Source: Pseudomonas cremoricolorata DSM 17059 = NBRC 16634 (GTDB lineage: Bacteria > Pseudomonadota > Gammaproteobacteria > Pseudomonadales > Pseudomonadaceae). Taken from it: a DNA stretch of 64,000 nucleotides. The stretch is from contig NZ_KE384442.1 in the NCBI RefSeq assembly GCF_000425745.1, positions 4,968 through 68,967 on the forward strand. The letters are read 5' to 3'. The notes below the pieces were generated by a model. It saw only the letters and a program-made list of their open reading frames with translations, was not told the origin of the DNA and ran no database searches. Made by a program: the position numbers and the translations under genes. Below, in pieces: positions 16,705 to 25,779 of the stretch. Each line of letters opens with the position of its first letter. Position 1 is the stretch's first letter.

Positions 16705-17484
16705 TCAGTTCTGGTGCCCCATACGCCAGCTGGTGGCCTGGGCGGCCTGGCGCAGGCGCTCGGCGGCAGGGCCCTGGCTGTCGGCATTGAACATCGAGGT
16801 AGGGCCGACCACGGTCATCACCGCAGCGATCTCACCCATGGCGTCGAAGATCGGCGCCGACAACGCATCGACTCCCGGCATCAGCAGGCCATGCACATGG
16901 TGCAGGGCGTTGTTGCGAATCTCGGCCAGCAGCGCCGTGTAATCGTTGGCGCTGCGACCGAGGCGGGCCAGTTCCTGGTCGCGCAGCTCGGCGGTTTCGC
17001 GCTCGGGCAGGTAGGCGGCGAACACCAACCCGGTGGACGAGCTGAGCAGCGGCAGCACCGAGCCGATCTGCGTCACCACGGTCACCGCGCGCACTGCCGG
17101 CTCGATGCTGACCACCGTTGCGCCCTGATTGCCCCATACCGCCACGAAGCAGCTTTCATTGAGGGTGTCGCGCAATTGCGACAGCGGCACCGCGGCGACC
17201 TTCAGCACATCGATGCTGCCCAGGGCGGCGAGCCCGACGCGCAAGGCTTCGCGGCCGAGGCCGTAATGGTTGGTCGCCGGGTTCTGCTCGGCAAAACCGC
17301 TGGCGATCAGCGCCTGCAGGTAACGATGCACCTTGCTGGCGGGCATGTCGACATGCTCGGCCAGACGCGACAGCGAGGTTGCGGGAGACAACTGCGCCAA
17401 CGCCTTGAGGATGTCGGTGCCGACCTCTGCCGAGCGGACCTTCTGTTTGCCGCTGTCAGAGGTGGAAACATTGACCTTGGTCAT
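16705..17484 (-). CDS. hmgR: IclR-family repressor of homogentisate genes, HmgR
   Basis: A 259-residue IclR-type regulator. The winged helix (about 20-80) contains SLSRLAEHVDMPASKVHRYLQAL, interrupted here as LSRLAEHVDMPASK and HRYLQALIASG; the C-terminal domain is a GAF-like effector pocket. In P. putida HmgR represses hmgABC and is released by homogentisate. It is divergent from hmgA across a 158-bp spacer containing overlapping palindromes. The start is ATG at 17484. Confidence 0.93.
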   Translation of the reverse strand: MTKVNVSTSDSGKQKVRSAEVGTDILKALAQLSPATSLSRLAEHVDMPASKVHRYLQALIASGFAEQNPATNHYGLGREALRVGLAALGSIDVLKVAAVPLSQLRDTLNESCFVAVWGNQGATVVSIEPAVRAVTVVTQIGSVLPLLSSSTGLVFAAYLPERETAELRDQELARLGRSANDYTALLAEIRNNALHHVHGLLMPGVDALSAPIFDAMGEIAAVMTVVGPTSMFNADSQGPAAERLRQAAQATSWRMGHQN

Positions 17485-17542
17485 TGGAATGATTTCCCGG
17501 ATGAGTTGGCGACCTTATAGCTTGACGCTTGCTGCGGAGCAA

Positions 17543-17568
17543 ATTACGTTATTCGTAATCTGATTACG
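17543..17568. promoter_or_regulatory. HmgR operator (overlapping palindromes)
   Basis: ATTACG-N5-CGTAAT (17543-17559) is a perfect 17-bp inverted repeat. CGTAATC-T-GATTACG (17554-17568) is a second perfect palindrome sharing the middle arm, giving three evenly spaced half-sites. A possible TTGACG -35 lies at 17522-17527. The 17-bp form agrees with the operator length reported for HmgR. Confidence 0.8.
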
Positions 17569-17642
17569 ATAAATACAATTCAGCACGGGATTCAGGGTGA
17601 ACCAACGACACCCGAGTCCCCAGCGGTCAGCCGGAGGCATCG

Positions 17643-18944
17643 ATGCAGCACGCTCCTTCATCCGATCTGCAGTATCTGAGTGGCTTCGCCAACGAGTTCG
17701 CCAGCGAGGCACTGCTCGGGGCCTTGCCGATGGGGCAGAACTCCCCCCAGCGGGTTCCCCACGGGCTGTATGCCGAGCAACTGTCCGGCACCGCCTTCAC
17801 CATGCCGCGCCATGAGCAACGGCGAAGCTGGCTGTACCGCATTCGCCCCAGCGCCCTGCACCCACGCTTCGAGCGTCTGGCGCAGCAGCCGCTGGCGGCA
17901 GGCATCGGCGCGGTCAACCCCAACCGTCTGCGCTGGAGCCCGCAAGCGCTGCCCGAGGCACCGACCGATTTCATTGACGGCTGGCTGCCCATGGCGGCCA
18001 CCGCCGCCGGTGACGCCGCCAGTGGCGTGAGCGTGTACCTGTACGCCGCCAACCGCTCGATGCAGCGGGCCTTCTTCGACGCCGATGGCGAATTGCTGGT
18101 GGTGCCGCAGCAAGGGCGCCTGCGCATCGTCACCGAGCTGGGGGTGTTGCTGGTCGAGCCGCAGGAAATCGCCGTACTGCCGCGCGGCATGAAGTTTCGT
18201 GTCGAGTTGCCTGATGGGCAGGCCCGTGGCTATCTGGCGGAAAACCACGGCTCGCCGCTGCGCATCCCCGATCTTGGCCCGATCGGCAGCAATGGCCTGG
18301 CCAACCCGCGTGACTTCCTCACCCCGGTCGCGCACTTCGAAGACAGCACCACACCCACCGCGCTGGTGCAGAAATTCCTCGGCGAGTATTGGGGCTGCGA
18401 GCTGGCCCATTCCCCGTTCGATGTGGTTGCCTGGCACGGCAACAACGTGCCGTACAAGTACGACCTGCGCCGCTTCAATACCCTGGGCACGGTCAGCTAC
18501 GACCACCCCGACCCATCGATCTTCACCGTGCTGACCTCGCCCGGCAGCGTGCCCGGCCAGGCCAACATCGACTTCGTGATCTTCCCGCCGCGCTGGATGG
18601 TGGCCGAAAACACCTTCCGTCCGCCGTGGTTCCACCGCAACCTGATGAACGAATTCATGGGCCTGATCACCGGCGCTTACGATGCCAAGGCCGAAGGCTT
18701 CCTGCCCGGCGGGGCGTCGCTGCACCCGTGCATGAGCGCCCACGGCCCGGACGCCGAAAGCTGCAGCAAGGCCATCGAGGCACAACTGGTGCCGCACAAG
18801 CTCGACGGCACCATGGCTTTCATGTTCGAAACCAGCCAGGTGCTGCGCCCCAGCCCGCAGGCCCTGGCCAGCGCGCAACTGCAAGTGGACTACGACCAGT
18901 GCTGGGCCACCCTCGCCACCACCTTCACCCCGCCGCGGAGCTGA
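17643..18944 (+). CDS. hmgA: Homogentisate 1,2-dioxygenase
   Basis: A 433-residue Fe(II) ring-cleaving dioxygenase converting homogentisate to maleylacetoacetate in tyrosine/phenylalanine breakdown. The iron ligands His331, Glu337 (FHRNLMNEFMG) and His367 (SAHGPD) and the catalytic His288 (SYDHPD) fall at the numbers known for the P. putida enzyme. The ATG at 17643 follows CGGAGG. It is first gene of hmgABC. A very long antisense frame across the operon is a high-GC shadow. Confidence 0.98.
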   Translation: MQHAPSSDLQYLSGFANEFASEALLGALPMGQNSPQRVPHGLYAEQLSGTAFTMPRHEQRRSWLYRIRPSALHPRFERLAQQPLAAGIGAVNPNRLRWSPQALPEAPTDFIDGWLPMAATAAGDAASGVSVYLYAANRSMQRAFFDADGELLVVPQQGRLRIVTELGVLLVEPQEIAVLPRGMKFRVELPDGQARGYLAENHGSPLRIPDLGPIGSNGLANPRDFLTPVAHFEDSTTPTALVQKFLGEYWGCELAHSPFDVVAWHGNNVPYKYDLRRFNTLGTVSYDHPDPSIFTVLTSPGSVPGQANIDFVIFPPRWMVAENTFRPPWFHRNLMNEFMGLITGAYDAKAEGFLPGGASLHPCMSAHGPDAESCSKAIEAQLVPHKLDGTMAFMFETSQVLRPSPQALASAQLQVDYDQCWATLATTFTPPRS

Positions 18945-18947
18945 CCG

Positions 18948-20240
18948 ATGAACCTTTCTAGCCAATCCCGTAGCTGGGTCGCCCACGCCAACGGCCATGC
19001 GGATTTTCCGCTGCACAACCTGCCGCTGGGCGTCTTCAGCCGCGGTGACGCCGCGCACCGCTGCGGCGTTGCCATCGGCGAGGCGGTGCTCGACCTGCAC
19101 GGCGTGCTTGCCACCGGCCTGCTCGACGGCCTGGCGCGCAAGGCCGTCGAGGCCACCGCCGATGGCGCCCTCAACGGCCTGTTTGCCTTGGGGCCGGCGG
19201 CGCGGGTTGCGCTGCGCGAGCGCCTGCTCGACCTGCTTGGCGAACACAGCGAGCACCAGGCCGTGCTCGAGCCGCTGCTGTACCCGAGCAGCGAATGCCA
19301 GATGCACGTGCCCGCACGGGTAGGCGATTACACCGATTTCTACGTGGGCATCCAGCACGCGACCAACGTCGGCAAGCTGTTCCGCCCCGACAATCCGTTG
19401 CTGCCCAACTACAAGTACGTGCCGATCGGCTATCACGGCCGCGCCTCGACCTTGCGCCCCTCCGGCACCGAGGTGCGCCGGCCCAAAGGCCAGACCTTGC
19501 CCGCCGGCCACAGCGAGCCGCGCTTCGGGCCTTGCGCGCGCCTCGATTACGAACTGGAACTGGGTATCTGGATCGGTCAGGGCAACGCCATCGGCGAACC
19601 CATCGACATCGCCGAGGCCGGTCAGCACGTGGCTGGCCTGTGCCTGCTCAACGACTGGTCGGCGCGCGACATCCAAGCCTGGGAATACCAGCCGCTGGGG
19701 CCATTCCTGTCGAAAAGCTTCATTACCACGCTGTCGTCCTGGGTCATCACGGCCGAAGCCTTGCAACCGTTCCGCTGCGCCCAGCCGGCGCGCCCGGCAG
19801 GTGATCCGCAACCTTTGGCGTACATGCTCGATGCCGCCGACCAGGCCCATGGCGCCTTCGACATCGAGCTGGAAGTGCTGCTGCTGACCCCGGCCATGCG
19901 TGAGCAAGGCCTGGCGCCGCAGCGGCTGACCCTGAGCAACAGCCTGAGCATGTACTGGACCGTGGCGCAGTTGGTGGCGCACCACAGCGTCAACGGGTGC
20001 CAGTTGCAGCCGGGCGACCTGTTCGGCTCGGGCACGCTGTCTGGCGCCGACGAGCAGGCGTACGGCAGCCTGCTGGAGATCACCGAAGGCGGCAAACGAC
20101 CGTTGCAGCTGAGTAACGGCGAGCAACGCACCTTTCTCGAAGATGGCGACGAGATCATCCTGCGCGGCCGCTGCGTGCGCGAGGGTGTTGCCAGTATCGG
20201 CTTCGGCGAGTGCCGCGGCAGGGTCGTCGCTGCTGCTTGA
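18948..20240 (+). CDS. hmgB: Fumarylacetoacetase
   Basis: A 430-residue FAH enzyme that hydrolyses fumarylacetoacetate to fumarate and acetoacetate. The N-terminal SH3-like part is followed by the FAH fold with DYTDFYVGIQHATNVG and GYHGRAST substrate/metal motifs. It starts 3 bp after the hmgA stop, so it is translated from the same transcript. Confidence 0.97.
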   Translation: MNLSSQSRSWVAHANGHADFPLHNLPLGVFSRGDAAHRCGVAIGEAVLDLHGVLATGLLDGLARKAVEATADGALNGLFALGPAARVALRERLLDLLGEHSEHQAVLEPLLYPSSECQMHVPARVGDYTDFYVGIQHATNVGKLFRPDNPLLPNYKYVPIGYHGRASTLRPSGTEVRRPKGQTLPAGHSEPRFGPCARLDYELELGIWIGQGNAIGEPIDIAEAGQHVAGLCLLNDWSARDIQAWEYQPLGPFLSKSFITTLSSWVITAEALQPFRCAQPARPAGDPQPLAYMLDAADQAHGAFDIELEVLLLTPAMREQGLAPQRLTLSNSLSMYWTVAQLVAHHSVNGCQLQPGDLFGSGTLSGADEQAYGSLLEITEGGKRPLQLSNGEQRTFLEDGDEIILRGRCVREGVASIGFGECRGRVVAAA

Positions 20241-20249
20241 GAGGCCGGC

Positions 20250-20885
20250 ATGATGGAGCTTTTCACCTACTACCGTTCCACCGCCTCGTACCGCGTGCGC
20301 CTGGCCCTGGCCCTGAAGCGGCTGGATTACCAGGCCGTGCCAGTCAACCTGCTCGGCGCCGAGCAGCATCAGCCGGCCTACCGGGCCTTGAATCCCCAAG
20401 GCCGGGTGCCGGCCCTGCGTACCGAGTGCGGGCAGTTGCTGGTGCAATCGTCGGCGATCATCGAATATCTGGAGGAAGTCTACCCGGAACCTGCCCTGCT
20501 GCCTGCCGATGCGGCGGATCGCGCCAGGATACGTGGCGTTGCCGCGCTGATCGGCTGCGACGTGCACCCGTTGCACAACCTCAGCGTGCTCAATCAACTG
20601 CGCGCACATGGCTTCGATGAGGCGGCGGTCAACCAGTGGGTCCAGCACTGGATCGGCCAAGGGCTGCAGGCAATCGAAGCGTTGCTCGGCGATGACGGGT
20701 GGTGCTTCGGCGCAATGCCGGGCCTGGCCGACGTGTACCTGGTGGCGCAGCTGTATGCCGCGCAGCGCTTTGGCTTGGAGCTGGACCCTTACCCGCGCAT
20801 CGCCCGGGTCGCGGCGCTGGCCGCACGACACCCGCAGTTGCAGGCGGCGCACCCGGCCCGTCAGGCCGATGCACCGGTTCAGTGA
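20250..20885 (+). CDS. hmgC: Maleylacetoacetate isomerase (zeta-class GST)
   Basis: A 211-residue glutathione-dependent isomerase linking HmgA and HmgB. The active-site loop is STASYRVRLAL near residue 10 and the cis-proline motif is GRVPAL; an all-helical C-terminal domain follows. Tandem ATGs at 20250 and 20253 leave the exact start open by one codon. It lies 9 bp after hmgB and ends overlapping the convergent SirB1-like gene by 7 bp. Confidence 0.96.
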   Translation: MMELFTYYRSTASYRVRLALALKRLDYQAVPVNLLGAEQHQPAYRALNPQGRVPALRTECGQLLVQSSAIIEYLEEVYPEPALLPADAADRARIRGVAALIGCDVHPLHNLSVLNQLRAHGFDEAAVNQWVQHWIGQGLQAIEALLGDDGWCFGAMPGLADVYLVAQLYAAQRFGLELDPYPRIARVAALAARHPQLQAAHPARQADAPVQ

Positions 20886-21685
20886 AGCGAAACTGTCGAG
20901 GTGCTGAGCAGGCCAAGGCGTTCGGTCAGTTGCAGGCGTTGCAAGGGGTCTTCACTGAGCAGCAAAGCGTGTTGCAGATCGAAGCGTTCGGCCTGCGGGC
21001 AGTTCAGGCGCTGGTAGAGGTTGGCCCGCGCCAGGTAGTCGGCGCTGCCGACCGGGCCCAGTTGCATGACCCGCTCGGCGTCGATCAGCGCGGCCAGGGG
21101 CTGATCGTGGCTGGAGTGCAGCTGGCGCAGGTTGCGTGACAGGCGCTGAAGCATCTGCGCCGGGGTGGCGGCAGCCAGGTGCTCGCCACTGAGGGTCGCG
21201 CTGTCGCCGTACTGGCGGGCGAGCAGGTCGCGGCAGTCTTTGGTATAGAGCCGCCGGCCGCCGCAGGGATCGAGCAGATGGTCGGCGCCGGGCACCCGCA
21301 GCAGAAAGTGTCCGGGGAAGTTCACCCCTTCCAGTGCAATGCCCAGCCGCTGCGCCAGTTCCAGGGCGAGGAGGGCCAGTGCCAGCGGTTGGCCGCGGCG
21401 GCGTTTGAGCACGCTGTCGAGCAGGGCCGCGTGGGGGCGGATGGGATGGTATTCGTCCTGCTGGAAGCCCAAGGTGTTCAGTGCGCGCAACAGCGGTTGC
21501 GCCAGCTCGCCAAGCGGTAAGACCGGCAGCAGGTTGCGCACCTGCTGTTGAAGGTGCGCAACCTGGTTCAGGCTGGCGGCCGGGGTGACCGCGCAATCAT
21601 GTTCGGCGGCGATCCACAGCGCCGCTTCCAGCACGGCGGCCGGGGAGCGTTGCAGGCACAACAGGCAGCGTTGACGTGGGTTCAT
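20879..21685 (-). CDS. SirB1-family transglutaminase-like protein
   Basis: A 268-residue protein starting at the ATG at 21685 (GGAGG upstream). The transglutaminase-like core includes VLKRRRGQPLALALLALELA and GVNFPGHFLLRVPG. A helical tail resembling TPR repeats (QPLAALIDAERVMQL, YQRLNCPQAERFDL) follows, as in SirB1/DUF1569-like proteins. A Cys at the usual nucleophile position is not evident, so enzymatic activity is uncertain. Function is unknown. Confidence 0.72.
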   Translation of the reverse strand: MNPRQRCLLCLQRSPAAVLEAALWIAAEHDCAVTPAASLNQVAHLQQQVRNLLPVLPLGELAQPLLRALNTLGFQQDEYHPIRPHAALLDSVLKRRRGQPLALALLALELAQRLGIALEGVNFPGHFLLRVPGADHLLDPCGGRRLYTKDCRDLLARQYGDSATLSGEHLAAATPAQMLQRLSRNLRQLHSSHDQPLAALIDAERVMQLGPVGSADYLARANLYQRLNCPQAERFDLQHALLLSEDPLQRLQLTERLGLLSTSTVSLH

Positions 21686-21810
21686 GGAGGCCCTCCACAC
21701 ACGTCTAACTTGTAGTCGGCGGGGCATCATTCGTCCAGTGGTCCGGATCGGCTTGCTTGCGCGCGCGGCTGCCTATACTGGGAATCTGCACCGCAATCGG
21801 GAGCTGGCCG

Positions 21811-22830
21811 ATGTTCGCGCTCATGCAAAGCACCCGCGCCCACGCGCTTCATCTGTGGAGCGATCCGCCGACCGGCCTGCGCGCGGTCGTTGCGATCCAC
21901 AGCGAGCAGTTCGGCCCGGCATTCGGCGGTTGTCGCTACCTGCCCTACGCCGATGACGAAAGCGCCATCAGCGACGCGCTGCACCTGGCGCGCAACATGA
22001 GCTACAAAGCGGCGCTGGCCGGGCTGCCGCTCGGTGGCGGCAAGGCCGTGATCCTGCGCAGCCCCCACGTGGAGAACCGCGCGGCGCTGTTCGAAGCCTT
22101 TGGCCGTTTCGTCGATTCCCTGCAAGGGCGGCTGGTGGTGGCGGTCGACAGCGGTACCTCGACCGTGGACATGGACTGCATCGCCCGCACTACCGTGCAC
22201 GTCAGCAGCACCACCGCCAGCGGCGACCCGGCGCCCTATGCCGCCATGGGCGTGTTCGCCGGGCTGCGCGCCACCGCCCAGGCGCGCCTGGGCAGCAGTA
22301 ATCTCGAGGGCTTGCGCGTGGCGGTGCAGGGCCTGGGCAATGTCGGTTTCGCCCTGGCCGAGCAGTTGCACGCCGCCGGCGCTGAATTGCTGGTCAGTGA
22401 CCTCGACCCGGGGCGCGTGCGCCTGGCGGTGGAGCGCTTCAATGCCTGGCCGGTGGCGCACGACGCGATGCTGTCCACTCCGTGCGATATCTTCGCCCCT
22501 TGCGGGGTAGGGCCGGTACTCAGTGCCCACAGCGTCATGCAATTGCGCTGCGCGGCGGTGGCTGGCGCGGCCAATCAGCAACTGACCGGATTGCCCGTGG
22601 CCGACCAGCTTGAATCGCGCGGCATCCTCTATGCGCCAGACACGGTGATCAATGCCGGCGGCCTGATCTACGTGGCGTTGTCGCACCGCGGCCAAGCGCC
22701 CGGCGCGGTCACCGAGCACCTTGCGCGTATCCCGTTACGGCTGACCGAGGTGTTCGCCCATGCCCAGGCAGAAAACCGTTCGCCTGCCAGGGTGGCGCAG
22801 ATGCTCGCCGAGCGATTGTTGTACGGCTGA
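21811..22830 (+). CDS. Leu/Phe/Val dehydrogenase family enzyme
   Basis: A 339-residue Glu/Leu/Phe/Val dehydrogenase. The N-terminal amino-acid domain has GGCRYLPY and GLPLGGGKAVI with the catalytic Lys; the NAD domain has AVQGLGNVG. It reversibly deaminates a branched-chain or aromatic amino acid to its 2-oxo acid. The ATG at 21811 gives the family length; an upstream ATG at 21757 is weaker. Its position beside hmgABC suggests a role in amino-acid catabolism. Confidence 0.85.
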   Translation: MFALMQSTRAHALHLWSDPPTGLRAVVAIHSEQFGPAFGGCRYLPYADDESAISDALHLARNMSYKAALAGLPLGGGKAVILRSPHVENRAALFEAFGRFVDSLQGRLVVAVDSGTSTVDMDCIARTTVHVSSTTASGDPAPYAAMGVFAGLRATAQARLGSSNLEGLRVAVQGLGNVGFALAEQLHAAGAELLVSDLDPGRVRLAVERFNAWPVAHDAMLSTPCDIFAPCGVGPVLSAHSVMQLRCAAVAGAANQQLTGLPVADQLESRGILYAPDTVINAGGLIYVALSHRGQAPGAVTEHLARIPLRLTEVFAHAQAENRSPARVAQMLAERLLYG

Positions 22831-23009
22831 GCGATCAGCGGGAACCTGCACGGCCTGCGTCGTTCAGAAGCCTTGAGCGCTGGCGGTTCGACGTCGCTTC
22901 GCTATCCCCTTAAACTGGCGTCCTCGGCCGTGCTGCCTCACGAGGGCAGCCCGCGCATGCGTCACTGCGCTCGACCTTGCAGCGCACCATTCGAACGATA
23001 AGGTTTTCC

Positions 23010-24215
23010 ATGACATCACGACACACCGAACCCCACGCGGGCACGGCGCTGGTGCTGTTCGCGCTGGCGGTCGGTGGCTTTGCCATCGGCACCACCGAAT
23101 TCGCCACCATGAGCCTGCTGCCGTTCTTCGCCCCCGATCTGGGCATCGATGCTCCCACCGCCGGCCACGTGATCAGCGCCTATGCCCTGGGCGTTGTGGT
23201 CGGCGCACCGCTGCTGGCGGTGCTCGGCGCACGGCTATCGCGGCGCACGTTGTTGATCGCGCTGATGGCGCTGTTCGCGGTAGGCAATGGACTATCGGCG
23301 GTGGCACCGGATTATCACTGGATGCTGGTGTTTCGCTTCATCGCAGGCCTGCCCCATGGCGCGTACTTCGGCATCGCGTCGCTGGTGGCCGCCTCACTGG
23401 TGCCGGCCAATCGCCGTACCTGGGCCGTGGGGCGTATGTTCTTTGGCCTGACCATCGCCACCATCGTGGGCGTGCCGCTGGCCAACTGGCTGGGCCAGCT
23501 GTTCGGCTGGCGCTACAGCTTCGCCCTGGTGGCGTTGCTGGGCGTGAGCACCATGCTCGCCCTGACCCTGTACGCACCACGCGACAAAGCCGACCCCACC
23601 GCCAGCCCGCTGCGCGAACTGAGTGCGTTGCGCAACACCCAGGTGTGGCTGACCCTGGCCATTGGTGCCATCGGCTTTGGTGGCCTGTTCGCCGTGTACA
23701 CCTACCTGGCCGATATTCTCGGTGCGGTGACGGGCGTGTCGCACAGTACGGTTCCGCTGGTGCTTGCGGTGTTCGGCGTCGGCATGACCCTGGGTACGCT
23801 GATCGTGCCGCTGTTCGCCGACCGCGCACTGATGGCCACCGCCGGTGGCATGCTGGTGTTCAGCGCGGTGATGCTGGCGCTGTTCCCGTTTGCCGCCGGG
23901 AATATCTGGACGATCTCGTTGTGCGTGTTGCTGATCGGCTCGGGCGGTGCCTTGGGCACGGTGCTGCAGACCCGCTTGATGGACGTGGCGGCTGACGCCC
24001 AAGGCCTGGCCGCGGCGCTGAACCACTCGGCGTTCAACTTCGCCAATGCTCTTGGCCCGTTCCTCGGCGGCCTGGCCCTGGCGGCTGGCTACGGTTGGAC
24101 TTCGCCTGGCTGGGTCGGCTGCGGGCTTGCCCTGGGCGGGCTGGCGATCTGGGCCGTGTCTGCGGGCCTGGAAAAACGCAACCCTACTGCAGCAGCAGGC
24201 CAGGCGCAGGCCTGA
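23010..24215 (+). CDS. MFS exporter of AraJ/DHA1 type
   Basis: A 401-residue protein with 12 predicted membrane helices. The N-terminal motif GGFAIGTTEFATMSLLP is typical of the AraJ/YdhP/PbuE drug-or-sugar efflux group, and LGARLSRRTLL is motif A. The ATG at 23010 follows AAGG. The substrate is unknown. It is a single gene with its own spacer. Confidence 0.85.
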   Translation: MTSRHTEPHAGTALVLFALAVGGFAIGTTEFATMSLLPFFAPDLGIDAPTAGHVISAYALGVVVGAPLLAVLGARLSRRTLLIALMALFAVGNGLSAVAPDYHWMLVFRFIAGLPHGAYFGIASLVAASLVPANRRTWAVGRMFFGLTIATIVGVPLANWLGQLFGWRYSFALVALLGVSTMLALTLYAPRDKADPTASPLRELSALRNTQVWLTLAIGAIGFGGLFAVYTYLADILGAVTGVSHSTVPLVLAVFGVGMTLGTLIVPLFADRALMATAGGMLVFSAVMLALFPFAAGNIWTISLCVLLIGSGGALGTVLQTRLMDVAADAQGLAAALNHSAFNFANALGPFLGGLALAAGYGWTSPGWVGCGLALGGLAIWAVSAGLEKRNPTAAAGQAQA

Positions 24216-24244
24216 CGCTGTGATCAGGGCAACGGCGATCGGGC

Positions 24245-24511
24245 TCAGCCTTCGCTGCTGCCCGACCCTTCCAGTTCCGCCAGCGCCGCGGCGTTGTTCT
24301 TGAACGCCGTGGCGAACACGGCGCGGTTCTTGGCCATGAAGATGCTCGCTTCCTCGGCGAGGTTCTCCTCGAGCCCCGGCACGTTTTTCACCAGCACCTG
24401 GGTCAGCACTTCGGCCAGTTCCAGCATCTGGTCATGGGCGTCTGCGAGTTTGCGGTCCAAAAACGTAGTCTCCAAATCGCGCGTACTGCGGTAAAGAATC
24501 TCAACAGCCAT
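24245..24511 (-). CDS. yebG: YebG-family SOS-inducible protein
   Basis: An 88-residue protein beginning MAVEILYRSTRDLE, with KLADAHDQMLELAEVL matching the YebG family. E. coli yebG is LexA-controlled and DNA-damage induced, with unknown biochemical function. A near-perfect LexA box lies 124 bp upstream of the ATG at 24511, supporting SOS control here. Confidence 0.88.
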   Translation of the reverse strand: MAVEILYRSTRDLETTFLDRKLADAHDQMLELAEVLTQVLVKNVPGLEENLAEEASIFMAKNRAVFATAFKNNAAALAELEGSGSSEG

Positions 24512-24567
24512 ACGAGGCCTCTCAGTCAGTGATGTCAGGGGCGCCGCTGGGGCGCGGCCTGTGTCGC

Positions 24568-24603
24568 AGCGAAGCCGCCTTGGGTGACCAGGGCGGCTTC
24601 GCT
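24568..24603. repeat. Long leader hairpin upstream of yebG
   Basis: AGCGAAGCCGCC (24568-24579) and GGCGGCTTCGCT (24592-24603) are perfect 12-bp inverted arms around a 12-nt loop. It lies between the LexA box and the yebG start, hence in the predicted 5' untranslated RNA. No U-tract follows. Confidence 0.6.
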
Positions 24604-24634
24604 CAAGCAGGGTAAGCGTTCAGCACAAAGCGTG

Positions 24635-24650
24635 CTGTATCTATATACAG
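24635..24650. promoter_or_regulatory. LexA (SOS) box of yebG
   Basis: CTGTATCTATATACAG matches the LexA consensus CTG-N10-CAG with the preferred TATATATA-like centre. Confidence 0.93.
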
Positions 24651-24830
24651 TATACGAAGCCTTGGTCGGGCTGCAACCGTGACGTTGCACTCGAGGGTCT
24701 TTGACGCTGTGCCACGTGCCTTGCGGCAATCGGTCACCTTCCAAGGGCTGGGCCTGGCCTTTTTACTGCATGGCATAAGCGTCATATCACCGAAGCACTC
24801 TTTTCTGCTCGTACCTGGGAAGCTGACATC

Positions 24831-25301
24831 GTGAACATCAAATGGGCTGAAAAGCTGCGCAAGGGCCTGCATGGCTCCGCCGATTCGCTGGGCAACCTGT
24901 GCGTCGAATCCTTCCACTATCTGGCACTGTTCGGCATTGGCGGTATCACTGCCTGGGCCGCCGTGATGACCTTCCTCGACATGCTCGGCAAGGGCGGCGT
25001 CAGCGTCGATGACATCCTGCTGCTGTTCATCTACCTGGAGCTGGGGGCGATGGTAGGGATCTACTTCAAGACCAACCACATGCCCATCCGCTTCCTGCTC
25101 TACGTGGCCATTACCGCGCTGACGCGGCTGCTGATCGGGGATGTGTCGCACCACAAGGCGCCCGACGTTGGGCTGCTGTACGTCTGCGGCGGCATCCTGC
25201 TGCTGGCCTTTGCCATTCTGGTGGTGCGTTATGCGTCGTATCGCTATCCGTCGACGCGCGCGCTGGATGCCCATGGCAAGGAACTGGAAGAAAATCGCTG
25301 A
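24831..25301 (+). CDS. PsiE-like membrane protein
   Basis: A 156-residue protein with four hydrophobic segments, matching the phosphate-starvation-inducible PsiE family (FLDMLGKGGVSVDDILLLFIYLELGAM, shown in parts as VDDILLLFIYLELGAM). The start is GTG at 24831. Its role is unknown; no Pho box was recognised upstream, so phosphate control is not shown. Confidence 0.78.
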   Translation: MNIKWAEKLRKGLHGSADSLGNLCVESFHYLALFGIGGITAWAAVMTFLDMLGKGGVSVDDILLLFIYLELGAMVGIYFKTNHMPIRFLLYVAITALTRLLIGDVSHHKAPDVGLLYVCGGILLLAFAILVVRYASYRYPSTRALDAHGKELEENR

Positions 25302-25454
25302 GCTGTGACGCGAGCTTCAAGCGGCACGATAGAGCGTTCGAGGTGCTGAATATCTAGGGAACGGGCAGTAAGAAATTGGCGTTCAATCGGCGCTGCGCGG
25401 CTTTGGGGCAAACCATTGCGGTTGCCGGCCGGCGCTTGTTTCGAGGAGAACGCC

Positions 25455-25763
25455 ATGAGCGAACTGGACCGACTGGAAGTGATCGACTACCTGGATGGGC
25501 ACTTCCTGCCATTGGAGCTGGACCTGGAATTCACCTTCGTCACGCAGGTGGACAACGTGCTTGAACCCCAGGTGACCGAGTCGCGGTCACTGGTCGATGA
25601 AGTGCTGCATTGGCTCGATCAGGGCGAGGAGCCCACCTACGACGCGGGTCTGGTGGGCATTTTCACCGAGCCCGACAGCTTTGCCAGCGAGCACCGGGAG
25701 CACCGCGTGCGCCTGCGCGATGTCGAAACGGCCATTCGTGGCCTGCTCGACGTCGGGCGCTGA
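25455..25763 (+). CDS. Hypothetical acidic protein
   Basis: A 102-residue protein from the ATG at 25455, preceded by GAGGAG. It is strongly acidic with no signal peptide or membrane segment, and starts MSELDRLEVIDYLDGHFLP. I do not recognise the family. It converges on the DUF3509 gene with 16 bp between stops. A good ribosome site and coding character support it. Confidence 0.7.
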   Translation: MSELDRLEVIDYLDGHFLPLELDLEFTFVTQVDNVLEPQVTESRSLVDEVLHWLDQGEEPTYDAGLVGIFTEPDSFASEHREHRVRLRDVETAIRGLLDVGR

Positions 25764-25779
25764 AGCCTGCATCCGCCGT

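Larger units (their letters stand above)
24512..24830. other. 319-bp divergent spacer with SOS box and leader hairpin
   Basis: No gene is supported. It holds the LexA box and a 12-bp-stem hairpin on the yebG side. On the right it contains the promoter and leader of the PsiE-like gene, in which no clear binding site was recognised. Confidence 0.6.

Noticed and set aside
17658..20852. A 1,064-codon open frame antisense to hmgABC
   Set aside because: It mirrors the codon structure of the three well-recognised sense genes, has no recognisable domain, and such antisense frames are common in GC-rich DNA.
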